NCBI GenBank assembly: GCA_033398695.1
Contig: CM065802.1
Span: 152,816,096 to 152,880,095 of the forward strand
Source of the DNA: Orobanche coerulescens
Taxonomy: Eukaryota; Streptophyta; Magnoliopsida; Lamiales; Orobanchaceae
DNA: 64,000 nucleotides
Direction of reading: 5' to 3'
In this document: in pieces, positions 1-12,933 of the stretch
Numbering within the stretch: position 1 is the first letter of the stretch
Layout: every line of letters starts with the position of its first letter
The notes under the pieces: generated by a model
What the model was told of the DNA's origin: nothing
The model's database searches: none
Seen by the model: only the letters and a program-made list of their open reading frames with translations
Program-made: the position numbers and the translations under genes

Positions 1-2796
1 AAGGTTTCTATAATTTCTGGCTGACTTTCTTCCTTCTCGAGGGAACTCTCTAACCGTGAAAGGTGATCGGCTATAACATTTTCTGTCCCTTTCTTGTCCC
101 GAATCTCCAAGTTGAATTCTTGAAGGAGTAGCACCCACCGAATCAACCTTGGTTTGGCATCCTTCTTCTCCAAAAGGTACTTTATTGCCGAATGATCGGT
201 CCACACTATCACCTTTGTTCCTAGTAGATAAGCCCGAAATTTATCAAATGCGAATATCACCGCCAACAATTCCTTCTCCGTTGTGGCATAATTTCTTTGG
301 GCGTCATCGAGCGTCCGGCTCGCATAGTATATGACATGAAACACCTTCCCTCGTCTCTGCCCCAAAACAGCCCCAATGGCAAAATCGCTAGCATCGCACA
401 TTAGTTCGAATGGAAGGTCCCAATCCGGATCGAGTATCACCGGTGCCGTGCTTAGAGCTTTCTTCAGCAACTCGAAACTTTCTTTGCAAGACTCGTCGAA
501 AATAAATGGGACATCTTTCATGAGTAAATTGCACAGCGGCTTCGTGATCTTTGAAAAATCCTTAATAAAACGACGATAGAAACCGGCATGTCCCAGAAAA
601 CTCCTAATCCCTTTTACCGAAGTGGGTGGAGGCATCTTCTCAATGGTCTCAATTTTCGCTCGGTCGACTTCAATTCCATGTGAGGATATTCGATGGCCAA
701 GCACAATGCCCTCCTGCACCATAAAATGACACTTCTCCCAATTCAAGACTAAATTGGTCTCTTCACATCTTCGCAAGACCTTCTGCAAATTTTCCAAACA
801 AATATCAAAAGAATCTCCAAAAACAGAAAAATCATCCATGAAAATCTCAATACACTGCTCTACCATGTCAGAAAAAATAGCCATCATACACCGTTGAAAA
901 GTCGCCGGCGCATTACACAATCCAAACGGCATGCGCCTATAAGCGAAAATGCCGTAAGGACATGTAAACGTCGTTTTCTCTTGGTCTTCGGGGGCTATGT
1001 AAATCTGATTATACCCGAATAGCCATCGAGAAAGCAATAGAAATCGTGTCCGGCTAATCTATCTAACATCCGATCAATAAAAGGCAAGGGAAATGATCTT
1101 TTCTAGTGGCCTTATTTAGTTTCCTATAATCTATGCACATACGCCACCCCGTAACAATCCTGGTGGGAATTAATTCATTATTATCGTTTTGAACAACTGT
1201 TATCCCACCCTTTTTCGACACAACTTGAACCGGACTTACCCACTTACTATCAGAAATTGGAAAGATCATACCTGCGTCGAGGAGTTTTAAAACCTCGACT
1301 TTTACCACCTCCTTCATGTTAGGATTCAGCCGGCGTTGATGCTCCACGGATGGTTTGTAGTCTTCCTCCATCAAAATCTTGTGCATGCAAATCGATGGGC
1401 TGATCCCCTTGATATCCGCAATAGACCATCCAAGAGCAGATTTGTACTCCCTCAAAACTCTTAATAATTTTGCTTCTTGATCTCCTGCTAAAGTGGCCGA
1501 AAGAATAACTGGAAGGGAGTCGTCGGGCCCCAGGAATGCATACTTCAAATGAGGTGGCAGCTTTTTGAGTTCCAATTTTGGAGGTTTTTCAATCGATGGG
1601 GTCGGTCGAGTTAGTGAACTTCCTAACTCCTCGAATGGTTTGCGAATAAAAATTGGCGGGGAAGCATCCATGTGTCGTACGTAGGCGGCATGCTCTCCAT
1701 TTGGTTCGGAAACAGCCCCAATCAAAACGGATTCCAATGGATCGGGTGGATAATTCTCTCGAAAAGTTCTACTCACGCACGAGTCAATGACGTCAACTTG
1801 GAAACAATTTTCAGCGTCACTTGGATATTTTACGGATCGAAAAATATTGAAGGTAACTTGCTCCTCTTGAACGCGCAAAGTCAGCTTTCCCTTTTCCACA
1901 TCAATCAACGTTCGGCCTGTTGCCAAAAATGGTCTTCCCAAAATAATTGGGATATCTTGGTCTTCTTCCATATCAAGTACGATGAAATCGGCCGGAAAGA
2001 TGAACTTATCCACTTTGACTAAAACGTCCTCTATCACACCCCTCGGATATTTGATGGATCTATCGGCCAATTGTAGAGAGACTGTCGTCGGTTTGGCTTC
2101 CCCAATCTCCAGCTTTTTAAAAATCGAAAGAGGCATAAGATTTATACTGGCTCCGAGATCACATAGGGCTCTTTCAAAAGATGAATTTCCGATGATGCAA
2201 GGAATGGTGAAACTTCCCGGATCTCTCAATTTCGGTGGGAGTTTCTTTTGTAAAATAGCGCTGCACTCCTCCGTTAAAGCGACCGTCTCATATTCCTCGA
2301 GTTTCCGTTTATTGGACAAGATCTCTTTCATAAACTTGACGTAACTCGGCATCTGTTCCAATGCGTCGGCGAACGGAATGTTTATGTGCAATTTCTTGAA
2401 AACGTCGAGGAATTTTGAAAACTGCTTGTCCAGTTTTTGCTTTTGAAAACGCTGTGGAAATGGAATTTGAGGAGTGGGCTGAGTAGTCGATACTTCCTTT
2501 GGCTTAGGCGTCTCATCCTTTTCCTTCTCGTTCTGCACGTTCGGCTGCTCTTTGTCCGTAATAGGCTGCCCTTTCAACTCTTTTCCGCTTCTTAATTCGA
2601 TCGCTTGCACATTTTCCTTGGGTTTCACTTGACTACGTTGGGGCTGCACATTGAGCCCGAGAAGACAATAAATTAGCAATCGCCCCATTTGTGTTTCTAG
2701 ATTTCGGATGGAGGTTGAATGATTTTGAAGAGTCGTCTCGGTGCGGGTCATGAATTGGCTTGTGTTAGCCGCCAATTGAGCAAGAGCATCCTCCAA
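1..2796 (-). pseudogene. Athila pol: protease, reverse transcriptase, RNase H (frameshifted, cut by window edge)
   Basis: The minus-strand frame from 2796 carries the end of gag and then an aspartic protease (LCDLGASINLMPLSIFKKL, D-L-G in place of the usual D-S-G). The start of reverse transcriptase follows (WRMCIDYRKLNKATRKDHFP). At about 1085 the frame shifts. In the next frame the reverse transcriptase continues through FLDGYSGYNQ and [17 protein letters not shown]. The catalytic box reads FMDD near 829-840. The connection and RNase H follow ([42 protein letters not shown]) down to position 1. The FMDD box and overall order fit the gypsy family. The shift near 1085 breaks the polyprotein, so the copy is probably inactive. 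Confidence 0.85.
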
Positions 2797-3972
2797 AGAT
2801 ACCTTTGAAGATTGAGGGGGCTCTGTGGGGTTGCACGAAGTGAGGTTGTGGAGGCTTCATAGCTTGCCCATTTCTCCATGGAGAATTTTGTTGGTTCCTC
2901 CACCCTTGATTATAAGTGCTAGGGTAAATATTGCTTTGTCGATTTCCATTGGCCACGAACTGAGCTTGCTCCATCTGATGTTGCTCGAACGGATTTCCAA
3001 ATTGACACTCCGCACTCGGGTGTGATCCGTTACACCAATTACACGTCTCAATGGTAATGGGGGCTGGTGCGTGCGAAAAGTTCTGGAGTTGTTGTGTCAA
3101 CGCGGCGACTTGAGCTGACAAGGTGGAAATCGGATCATTGCTCGAAACTTCCATTACCCTCTTCGGTGTCAATCTTTCTGCTGGCCATTGGTAAGCGTTT
3201 TCAGCCATATCTTCTAAAAGTACGTGAGCCTCGGCCATAGATTTTCCCATGAATGTTCCTCCGGAGGTCGATCCACTAAAGTGCGTGTAGAAGCACTCAA
3301 ACCACCATAAAACGTATGCAGCTGAAGCCAATCAGGAATGCCGTGATGAGGGCATCTTCGAAGTAATTCTTTATATCGCTCCCACGCCTCGTGGAGCGAT
3401 TCCATATCGAACTGAGCAAAAGTAGTTATCTCGTTTCTCAAACGCGCCGTCTTAGCTGGTGGGAAAAATTTTGCAAGGAAGGCTTGCACTAACCTCTCCC
3501 AAGTTGTAATCGACCCCGGCGGTAAAGAATTCAACCAAAACTTTGCTTTGTCCCTCAAAGAAAAAGGGAAAAGCCTCAATCGGATGGCATCGTCGGTGAC
3601 GCCATTTGTTTTAAAGGTGTCGCATATCTCAAGAAACGAAGCAATGTGGGCATTCGGGTCGTCCTTCGGCAATCCACAGAATGGGCTCGCCTGCACCATC
3701 TGAATAATGGCGGGCTTGATCTCAAAGTTATTTGCTTGGATGGTGGGACGCCGAATTCCCGAAAAATTTGCGTTAACTTGCGGCATGGCATAATCACGAA
3801 GAGCGAGTTCCGGTTGAACTTGCCGCACTTGGTTGTCTCCTCCTTGGATTTCAACATTCTCGGCCATCTTGACCGTCGTCTGCAGCTCTCTTTTCTCCTT
3901 TTTATTCTTTCGTAGAGTGCGCTCGAGCTCGGTGTCCAAAGGTAGTAAGCCTTCGTTACCGAGTCTTCTCAT
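2765..3972 (-). pseudogene. Athila gag, two frameshifts
   Basis: The capsid part occupies 3972-3214, with the typical run from the Athila N terminus through SGIRRPTIQANNFEIKP to LRDKAKFWLNSLPPGS and the WERYKELLRRCPHHG segment. Near 3275 the frame shifts and the protein continues as GGTFMGKSMAEAHVLLEDMA. A zinc knuckle CNWCNGSHPSAEC (CX2CX3HX4C) lies at about 3003-3041. A second shift near 2825 moves into the frame that starts LEDALAQLAANTSQFM and leads into the protease. Gag packages the element RNA into virus-like particles in the cytoplasm. The start codon at 3972 is chosen because it lies just downstream of the primer site and gives the family N terminus. Two shifts make this copy non-functional unless they are sequencing errors. 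Confidence 0.85.
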
Positions 3973-4090
3973 GCACTACACAAAAGGTCCTGAAAAGGAG
4001 AACAAGTAAACAAAATTAAATACGCAAAAGTAAAAATAAAACGTTCAAATTAAGACTGGAAATACTTAAGTCGATATTAGAAAAAATTCA

Positions 4091-4109
4091 ATCCCCGGCA
4101 ACGGCGCCA
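4091..4109 (-). other. Primer binding site, tRNA-Asp
   Basis: The plus strand reads ATCCCCGGCAACGGCGCCA, which equals the 3' end of plant tRNA-Asp including the CCA tail. On the element's own strand this is the complementary primer site. It lies 6 nt inside the LTR end at 4116. tRNA-Asp priming is usual for Athila. Confidence 0.9.
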
Positions 4110-4988
4110 AAAACTTGTTGCGATATTTCCTACACGCAAGTGCACGTCATCGTATACAAGTAATAAAGTGATAAGTAGAGTATCGTTCCCACGAGGATTG
4201 AATTTCTAACTACCGACGTTTTCGTACTCCAATTTTATTTGAACAATCGAAATTGGATTTTTGGATTAATATCTAAACGAATTAATAAAAGACTACCAGA
4301 AAACAATAGCTTGAATAAAAGGAATCAAATGATAAATAAGTCTAGAGTTCTGAATCCACCTTAATTTATCCGAATTTAATCTTAATTATCCGTAATAATT
4401 AATTTTCCCAATTTATTGAAGGCGGAGATTGCTAATATATTCTACCGCCTCTCCCGAGGTCAATAGATTTATCCAACGGCGACTAACGCACTCTATCCCT
4501 AGGTGAATTATCTCGTCGCTAGGCAAAAAGCATGAAATCTCCTAAAGGCCACGTAGTTCCTATGAGTATATTCCTATCTCACAGAATAAAACGGTCCTCA
4601 CCAATAGGTCCTCACCAAATCTCCTCTCCCGATTCGAAGTGAATGATTAAATCAATACAACTATTGGCCAGATAATTGCAAGCATTAAACGTAATTGGGA
4701 AAACTCAATAAAAAGGTAATAAAGTGGATAATCTCAATCAATTCGTCAAAATAAAGGTTTCATCAAAACCCTAGATTAGGCCTTTAGCCTGACATACTAA
4801 AAACTAAAAATACAGAAATAATAAACGAAAGCATAAAATTCAAACGCAGATGAAGTTCGGATTCCTCCGTTCTTGACTCCATATCGCCCTTGAATTCTTC
4901 TGCTTTCCTCCTCTTCTCTATCTCCAAGCTTAAGCTCCTAGGTTTTGCTTCAATGATTCCAAAGATAATTAAATTAGGGTCTTAAGCC

Positions 4989-4999
4989 CTATTTATAGC
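4989..4999 (-). promoter_or_regulatory. TATA box of Athila LTR
   Basis: The minus strand reads GCTATAAATAG inside the LTR, downstream of the palindrome array. This fits an LTR promoter with transcription towards lower coordinates. Confidence 0.7.
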
Positions 5000-5093
5000 T
5001 CAGCAATCTTCACAAATCGCGTCCGTGTTAATCGGTTGAAAACTGGCTTCGAAACGGCCCAAAATCCGCGCAGACGTACCAAACCCGCTAAGT

Positions 5094-5269
5094 GTGCCGC
5101 GGCTCATCAACTCGTGCCGCGGCACAAAGCCAAAATCGAAAACACAGGCGTAATTAAATCCTTACGTACGCGGCTCACCTGGCGTGCCGCGGCACGAAGT
5201 ACGACTACTCGCCCTTCGGGTGGTGTCTTCCTTTGCCGCGGCTCGGCTTCCTTGTCTTGTGCGCGGCTC
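5094..5269 (-). repeat. Palindrome array GTGCCGCGGCAC in Athila LTR
   Basis: Two perfect GTGCCGCGGCAC copies (5114-5125, 5184-5195) and four degenerate copies (5094-5105, about 5166-5176, 5233-5244, 5259-5269) lie about 95-270 bp upstream of the LTR TATA box. Spacing of the closest pairs is about 18-20 bp. The surrounding sequence is less GC-rich. Confidence 0.8.
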
Positions 5270-5435
5270 ATAGTCCAGTTTAGCCGTTTTCGCCCATTTT
5301 GCCTCGTTTAAGCTTCCGGACTTCAATTTCCTGTCAATCATGCAAAATTAAGGCATTAAAAGCTCATTTAGATGATTTCACACTCCAAAATACCACCAAA
5401 TAATAATAAATAAGCGTATAAAAATACGCCTAACA

Positions 5436-6558
5436 ATGGGGAGCTTATTAATTAATACACCTAAGTGAACACCATAATTTAACATCCTTAAAATATTATC
5501 TTTTAAATAATGGTCCTACAGATGGAGATGTCCTATCATAAAAAGTAATATTTACCTTATGTTATCATTTTGAAATTTAAAACTAGTGAACCTATAATTA
5601 GCACATCTGATATGGAGGAAGACTCTAATGTCAACGCGCACGCTAATTACTTCACAATTTAAATTAATTATGGAGGTCAATTTGATTTTATTAAAAAAAA
5701 TCAATTTAATCACTTAGTTATTTTAGCCTTAAGGTTTTTAATTTTCTCGTCCTAACATGCAGAAAACATATCACGCATACATTCATGCATATCATACATC
5801 AAAACAATAAAAACCAAAAATTAAGCATGGATAATTAAATTATCCAATTATCATGGTCTTCTTCCTTGAGTTGAATCCGAGAAAATCTTCGACTCGATCT
5901 CTCCCACTGAATCAAGCATCTCGTCGCTCCTCCCCGGCCGGGCCGTGGATTTCCAAAATTAAAATTTCACTTTTATGCAAAATTAATTACATAAAAAATT
6001 AATTTTAAATCACGACTCTCCAATGGACGCAAGAACGGCGGTGAAACGGACCGGACCAAAAACTGGACGACCGACCAACCGGCCGAACGGCCGGACCAGC
6101 TAAAGCTGCTCGCGGCTGCCGAAGCCGCTTTCAGCGGCAGCCATGTGCTTTGCTGCCGGCGCTTGTCGGCCACGGCGATCCGGTAGTCCCTGCCGTTTCT
6201 ATTTCTTTGTGATCCCGTCTTTTCCGAATTCGATTATAATTTTATACAAAATAAAATATATCGAAATTACAGCAAGATTACATTAAAAATAAAATACCTA
6301 GAACTACCCACAGATTTTCTCACGGGAAAAACTATTACATGCCTCAAAACGGTCCAGACCAACAATTGCATAAATAATAAAATTAAATAAATAAATAAAC
6401 CATTCACATAACCATGATAATTGGATCATATCACATGCAAGAACACATCTAGCAAAATATTCCAACATCAAATTATATGAATATTTAAATTGCCATCAAT
6501 TAATCACAAAAATTAATTAAAATAGCTTAAAGCCTAAAAATTCAGCTCCGATACCAAT
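5436..6558 (-). other. Leader/internal remnant of copia-like element
   Basis: This AT-rich stretch lies between the Athila LTR and a minus-strand copia-type LTR with primer site. On the minus strand it is the sequence directly after the primer site. No gag or pol domain is visible. The only ORF (6173-5973, 66 aa) resembles nothing I recognise. Either the element is non-coding near its 5' end or the coding part lies beyond the Athila insertion, outside the window. Confidence 0.55.
6544..6556 (-). other. Primer binding site, initiator tRNA-Met
   Basis: The plus strand AGCTCCGATACCA gives TGGTATCGGAGCT on the minus strand, the usual complement of the initiator tRNA-Met 3' end. It lies 2 nt from the LTR end at 6559. 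Confidence 0.8.
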
Positions 6559-8051
6559 TGTTGGAGGTAAAAACGCAGCGGAAGCGAAGTTTGGGAAAGT
6601 TGATAAGTTCATTTTACCCATCCACGAGCATAAGATCTATTTAGGCATGCTAATTAATTAATTACTAAGACTAATAAGCAATTTAAATATTATTTATTAT
6701 TTATTAAATAAATATGTCGGTTATAGAAATATCCTAATCTTGATCTAAAAGATCATAGGATATTACCTTTGAAGCGAATTGGTTGCTTTCGTCTTGATAA
6801 CCTTGTATTTATACCTTTAGACCTTCTAGAGTATGATCCGCCTTAACCCGGACGTTGTGTGGGCAACAAGCTACCGGATCTTGCTTGGACACAATATGGA
6901 TCGGCCGAAATTCCTTTTGTATGTGGTCACTTGATTTTTCTTTGCTTCTAGTATTTTATGAACACTCTTAGTAAATTAATGTGTTATGTAAATTGTAGAA
7001 TCAAAGACACAAGTCTAGATCTACAATTAAACACAAGAAGAAAAATTTGATCACACAACCTCACAAAAGACTTGGAAAATCGGCCCTCCCCCTATTGTCC
7101 TATTTATAGGCCCTTGGACTACTACTAGGGATCTTAAGGAGGATTATGGAAGGACTCCCAATAAATTTCATCTTACCATATTAGGACTCTTCCTAATATA
7201 ATGAATCTATTAATATCAACTTAGTCCACTAAAAGGTTGATATTGCACTTCTTACCAAAATCCCACATTACGAAATTGGGCTCCTTATTAAATATATTAT
7301 TTCCTGTATTTAAGATATCGAATGTCCATTAATTAATTATAAGCTACTGACAGCTTTAATTAATTAATATCTTATCCCAGAGTAGTACCACTCGAACCTT
7401 ATTGTTATATCGGAATTAAATCCACCTGCAGGGTTTAATATAATAATCATTATCGAGCTCCTCAAGGGGACATCATCAACCCACACGAGTCGGGACACGA
7501 TTTCTAGTAATAATAATAACTGTCGTATAAATAATATTATTGCCCAAGATACGAGGCGTATTGAGTCGATCATTTTGACTCTCACCCATGGTAAATCAAA
7601 GCAATAAGTTTTATAAATGCACAATTAAATATTATATACTTAGAATTAAGAAATAATAATTATCCGAGATTTACTCTTCTTACAGTCAGTACATAAGACA
7701 CTATCTCACCTCGATCCAGTTTAACGTATGCAAATACGCTAATGTATGCTAATAGTCAAGACCAACTAATCTCAAGCATACACTACAACCTTTTATATAA
7801 TTTGTCTAATAATTATATAGGTTGTGAACTATTATATTATTTTATAATGTACCGATAATGTGATCTTCCATGTGACACCAACACACCACATAATATACAA
7901 TATAAAATAATTAGACATTTCATTTTCATAACCGTAACGTGAATAAATATGCAAAACATGTGATTAAATGTAATTAATATTCTCATAGGTAGTTACAGAG
8001 AAATTAAGTAATACAAGCATAAAGTATGCTTTGCAGTATACAACCCTAACA
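6559..8051 (-). repeat. Copia-type 5' LTR (about 1.49 kb)
   Basis: On the minus strand the LTR starts TGTTAGGGTTGTATAC at 8051 and ends GCGTTTTTACCTCCAACA at 6559, followed by the Met primer site. A minus-strand TATA box (CCTATAAATAG) lies near 7109-7099. The ends TGTT...AACA and the primer type point to Ty1/copia. I see no palindrome array here, unlike most other LTRs in the window. The second LTR is not in the window. Confidence 0.7.
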
Positions 8052-8281
8052 TATAAGAGAGGAAAAAAATTACCTGTTGAAGTGTTCTGGTGGTGTTAGG
8101 ATTTATTATGTAATTTTGAGATGAACTTTTGCTGTGAAATACTTTTGGTGTGTGATTTCTCGTGAGAATTTTGTAAAGTGTTCTTTCTCAGTTGTACGGT
8201 GAATTATGTGAGTTTGTGACTTATATTAGCAGTCTAGGATTAACTATTGATCACCATGATGCTCAACTTCTACCCTCCACT
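8052..8281 (-). repeat. Fragment of the outermost chromovirus LTR (left piece)
   Basis: This stretch lies between the copia LTR and the left TSD (CCACT, 8277-8281) of the large gypsy element. Removing 8282-63188 plus one TSD copy joins it to 63194-63533, which ends at a minus-strand polypurine tract and chromovirus pol. It is therefore most simply part of the same minus-strand LTR. It has no coding content. Confidence 0.55.
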
Positions 8282-8919
8282 TGTAGTACCCGTGTACTTT
8301 ATTATTGAGGTCTTTTACTTCTGGACGTACTCCGTTGAGAATTGGTTTGTGAATTTCCATGTTGTATTGTTGGTATTTAGAATCATGTGTATATTGGTTT
8401 TGGAACTGGTATGTTGATTGTTAGTTATTATCTAGTTTTGTACGTACCGGGATGTGTTCATTCGGACCGGACTTCACAATTGTAATGCTGAAGAGCAGCA
8501 GTTAGCGCACACTAACTTGGGTAGCTAGCGCGCGCTAAACAGACATATGTAGCGCACGCTAATGTTGTTCGTAGTGCGCCCTAATTAGGCTGGACATTGG
8601 TTTTTCTGGGGTCTGGAATGAGTCAATTAGCTCACGCTAATGTCCTATTAACGCACTCTATTGAGGTTGATCATAACATTCTGGATTTGGGCAGAAAATT
8701 CATGAATCTTGGACCAGAGCAGGTAGCGCACGCTACCACAAACTCTAGCGCAGGCTAACGGGATTGGACAGAAGTTTCTGGACTGCAAAAACAGCCAAGT
8801 AGCGCACGCTATGCATACCATTAGTGCGCGCTAAGTCCACTTAATATATAAGGGACAGCAGTGGTCAACTTCGTCATTTCTTTCCCTTCTCTCCTCTTCT
8901 CTGACGGTTGGGTGATCTT
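8282..8919 (+). repeat. 5' LTR of the large gypsy element, left piece (U3)
   Basis: It matches 48781-49418, starting at TGTAGTACCCG (sister copy TGTAATATCCG). It holds the palindrome array and the TATA box, and breaks off at GATCTT where the poly(T) of the S15a retropseudogene begins. The LTR resumes at 31608. Confidence 0.88.
8503..8852 (+). promoter_or_regulatory. Palindrome array TAGCGC(A/G)CGCTA plus TATA box
   Basis: Copies start at 8503, 8526, 8550, 8572, 8628, 8649, 8724, 8746, 8800 and 8822. Within runs the spacing is 21-24 bp. The last copy ends at 8833 and the TATA box AATATATAAG lies at 8843-8852. The same array is in the sister LTR at about 49001-49332, with its TATA box near 49341. 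The position just upstream of the TATA box suggests a promoter role; the binding partner is unknown. Confidence 0.85.
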
Positions 8920-9847
<928 letters not shown>

Positions 9848-10593
9848 TGTAACACCCCCAAAACCGTATGGGAATATTACACGCCGTAAACCCTTTCCGC
9901 AAGGATCTACCAGGCTAAACGTCCATAAACAACCAAATGCTTGCCCGTCCAGGGTCAAACAATATAATAATACAGACCGTCAAGGTCTCTTACACATAAA
10001 CACACAGACCGATGAGGTCACACAACTCTATCAACAGGACTAACTAACAACATTACCCACACAGGGGTCGAAATACAATACAGCAGAAGACTGAATCAAC
10101 TCTAACAATACAACTAAACTCTACCAACTCTCAACTCTTGATTAGTATCGCAGCTCGTCATCCCCTTGTGCCAATCCTGTGACTGCTCCCCTGAACCTGC
10201 ATGTACCTAGACGCAGAATAGACATCCACCCCCCGAATACTCGGGGGTTAGTAAAACTCCACTGTTTTACTAGTGCAAGTATCAAACCATACGAAATGTA
10301 ACAAGCAAATAGCAACTATGAATTTAATACGCAAATCAATTATCAAAATGTTCCCGAGAAGTTTTAGAATTTCGAACTCAAGTAAGAGATATTTGAAAAG
10401 GAACACATCATCTCGGGGATTTTTAAAGCAGAAATTCTTTTGGACCTCGAGTCCCAATTTACAAAACCTTTTCGTAAACATTAGGGCTTTAGCCCGATTC
10501 TCGTTTCAAAGCATACTAAATAATATATCATTATGAGTTCGAGATCCATATTTAAAATGTTACCCGAACAATCACTGCTACACGATCATTGAT

Positions 10594-11036
10594 CGTACAC
10601 ATCATGTACCGAACTCCGGAGGCCTCGACGGACCTTACCCGGACCACACACACTGTTCGTACACATCATGTACCAAACTCCGGAGGCCTCAACGGACCTT
10701 ACCCGGACCACACACACTGTTCGTACACATCATGTACCGAACTCCGGAGGCCTCAACGGACCTTACCCGGACCACACACACTTTTCGTACACATCATGTA
10801 CCGAACTCCGGAGGCCTCAACGGACCTTACCCGGACCACACACACTGTTCGTACACATCATGTACCGAACTCCGGAGGCCTCAACGGACCTTACCCGGCC
10901 ACACACATCGTTCGTACACATCATGTACCGAACTCCAGAGGTCTCGTCAGACCCTACCTGAATCACACACCTTGTTCGTACACATCATGTACCGAACTCC
11001 AGAGGCCTCGTCAGACCCTACCTGGAACACACGCAC
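10594..11036. repeat. Seven tandem 64-bp repeats in LTR
   Basis: Units start at 10594, 10658, 10722, 10786, 10850, 10913 and 10977, each opening CGTACACATCATGTACC. Units 1-5 are nearly identical. Units 6 and 7 form a diverged pair (CAGAGG-TCTCGTCAGACCC variant). In element orientation they lie about 1 kb downstream of the promoter, in the transcribed part of the LTR. The same array is at 16847-17289 in the sister LTR. Confidence 0.92.
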
Positions 11037-11999
11037 ACACTTCGACACGACACAACTCATAATCATTAAATGTCAAGCCATTCCACATTACACCGAAATG
11101 TACAATCAAGTATGTAAACCAAAACAACACGAATATCATGATCATCACAACGACTCTTAACCAACATAACACACATTCGGTACACAATACATTGCACAAC
11201 CACGTGTACAACCATCTCATATGTACATCGCAATCCTGCAGAAATGGCACAACGCCGAACACGTATACCAATATATCACTATTATCACAAAGCCTTCAAA
11301 TTTCGGAAAACACAACCAACTCAAACGGAACATATTTACGGAGGCAAGCAAAATCGTCATGCATAGCATACGTAATTACTAGTCGCAAGATACAAGTCGT
11401 ATAATAAGATACTTGCCTTTATAACCGCTACCAAACACTCCGAAGAACACGGTTCGACCGGGAAGCTCGGACCCCGAAGAAGACAACGAACGGAAGGGTT
11501 CTGACTCGAGTTCTTCACAAGAATTCGTTCCTAAGTCACAACGATATCAATTCAATCACAATTCTACGAAAACATATGGAACTTCCCAAGTTCTACCCAT
11601 TGAAGCATTTTATCGGACACTTTGAAGGCGTAGTCCAATTTAATCGATTATTCAAAGAAATACTCAAATCCGTTCCACAAAACTTCAAGGGTATTGAATG
11701 ATTACGAGTTTACAATCAAGTTCTAACAATAATATGAATCAAAACGAAGCAAATCGGCCAAAACACCAAGAAACCTCAAGAACATCCAAAACCAAAAGTT
11801 TAGGTGTTCTTACCTTCGATCCGGGGGGAAGATGATGTTAATCCATGATTACAACTTCCAAACCATGTTGCTCTATGTCATATCTATCCAAATCCATTCA
11901 TTATTGACGAAGAAACGCGAAGAAACGAAGAAAAAGGGTGAAAATGGCCGGATGACTCGGTCCAGGCCCTTAAATAGCCGACCCTGGCCGGCAGGAACT

Positions 12000-12227
12000 C
12001 GACCGTGTCCTGCTAGACACGGTCGCGCCTTCCGATAGTGACCCGTCCGATAGCGACTCGGCATGACTCGACCGTGTCCTGGAACACGGTCGGGCGTCTG
12101 GGCAGTCGGTTCTGGCCTATCCGGAAGAGTTCGACTCGGCCGTGCCAGACGACACAGTCGGGTCCTGAGGCAGAGACTCCGGCATTTCCGGACGAGTACG
12201 GCACGGGCCGTGTCGGACGACACGGCC
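12000..12227. repeat. GC-rich hairpin array upstream of LTR promoter
   Basis: Three clear inverted repeats are present: CGACCGTGTC/GACACGGTCG (12000-12025), CGACCGTGT/ACACGGTCG (12069-12092) and GGCCGTGTC/GACACGGCC (12206-12227), with loops of 4-6 nt. A weaker one lies near 12139-12160. On the minus strand they lie 20-250 bp upstream of the TATA-like box. In the sister LTR (18249-18475) several loops and arms differ, while the flanking sequence is nearly identical. Confidence 0.8.
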
Positions 12228-12933
12228 GAGTTCGGCCGGCAGTGATCGGCCAATAACGAGCGGGTGAGCTAAAACGACCATAACTCTCTCGTTCGGACTC
12301 CGATTGACTCACCGTTTGAACCATTGGAAAGCTAACTTTATGCTTTATAATATTGCAAAGCTTCAGAATTTTTGGAGTTTCCAAGAATTTATGGTGATTT
12401 TTACAAAGCCGAACTCATACTTAGAAAAGTCGTTTAGTAATCCTGAACTCAACAAAATGACACCGAAACCCGAACCTGAATACGAACCGAAGATACGGTT
12501 ACGAAGTACTCACAAAGACGAATCTAAGAGCTAGTAGAACACACAATTCCGACCACCCGAAGGCTCGAAATTCGACAACGGAAGGTAATTACCCCAAACT
12601 TTGGGAAATTACGAAAATGGCCCAAATGCCCGAAAATCACCATACGACAACGAATAATCAAACCGAAGCTCACAACACGTATAACAACGTTAAATGAACT
12701 TACGAAAAACCCCAAACGACAGTTTCGAACGAGATTCGCAAGAACCGAACTCAAGCGCGGAAAAGTCGCTAAAAAGCACGGAACTCAACAAAGCAGCACC
12801 GAAACGAACTCGGATGACAAAAAGTGCAGAATTAAATATTCTCAGAATGACGAAACGGTCAAAAGCGAGTTGGCGAAACGGACCTCCGCCGAAAAATGAA
12901 AATTACCGGAAATCCGAAATTGCGGATATTACA

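Larger units (their letters stand above)
1..5435 (-). mobile_element. Athila-lineage Ty3/gypsy retrotransposon, 5' part only
   Basis: On the minus strand the order is LTR (5435-4116), tRNA-Asp primer site, gag, protease, reverse transcriptase and RNase H. The element then runs off the window at position 1, so integrase, any extra ORF and the 3' LTR are not visible. The Athila assignment rests on three things: the gag type (LPLDTELERTLR near the N terminus and a CX2CX3HX4C knuckle), the tRNA-Asp primer site, and the long LTR starting TGTTAGGCG. The coding region has at least three frameshifts, so this copy is defective. It abuts the internal part of a copia-like element at 5436 and was probably inserted there. 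The second TSD copy would lie outside the window. Confidence 0.85.
4116..5435 (-). repeat. Athila 5' LTR (1320 bp)
   Basis: On the minus strand the LTR starts TGTTAGGCGTATTTT at 5435 and ends GGAAATATCGCAACA at 4116, with TG/CA ends and the primer site directly after. A TATA box (GCTATAAATAG, 4999-4989) lies about 430 bp after the start of the minus-strand sequence. An array of CCGCGG-centred palindromes lies upstream of it. No second LTR is in the window, so the limits rest on the TG/CA ends and the primer site. Confidence 0.85.

Noticed and set aside
3214..3331. Programmed ribosomal frameshift in Athila gag
   Set aside because: The overlap lies inside a conserved gag segment, and related elements (from memory) read through in one frame; a second shift follows at 2825. 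Decay or sequencing error is simpler.
4091..4109. tRNA-Asp gene
   Set aside because: Only the 3' end of the tRNA matches and it adjoins an LTR end; it is a primer binding site.
10594..11036. CRISPR-like array of regular repeats
   Set aside because: Units are contiguous 64-bp tandem repeats without unique spacers, inside a plant LTR and duplicated in the sister LTR.
10589..11160. Repeat-encoded proteins of 97-157 aa
   Set aside because: Open in several phases because the unit is 64 bp; all are translations of the same repeat and none has a start context or domain.
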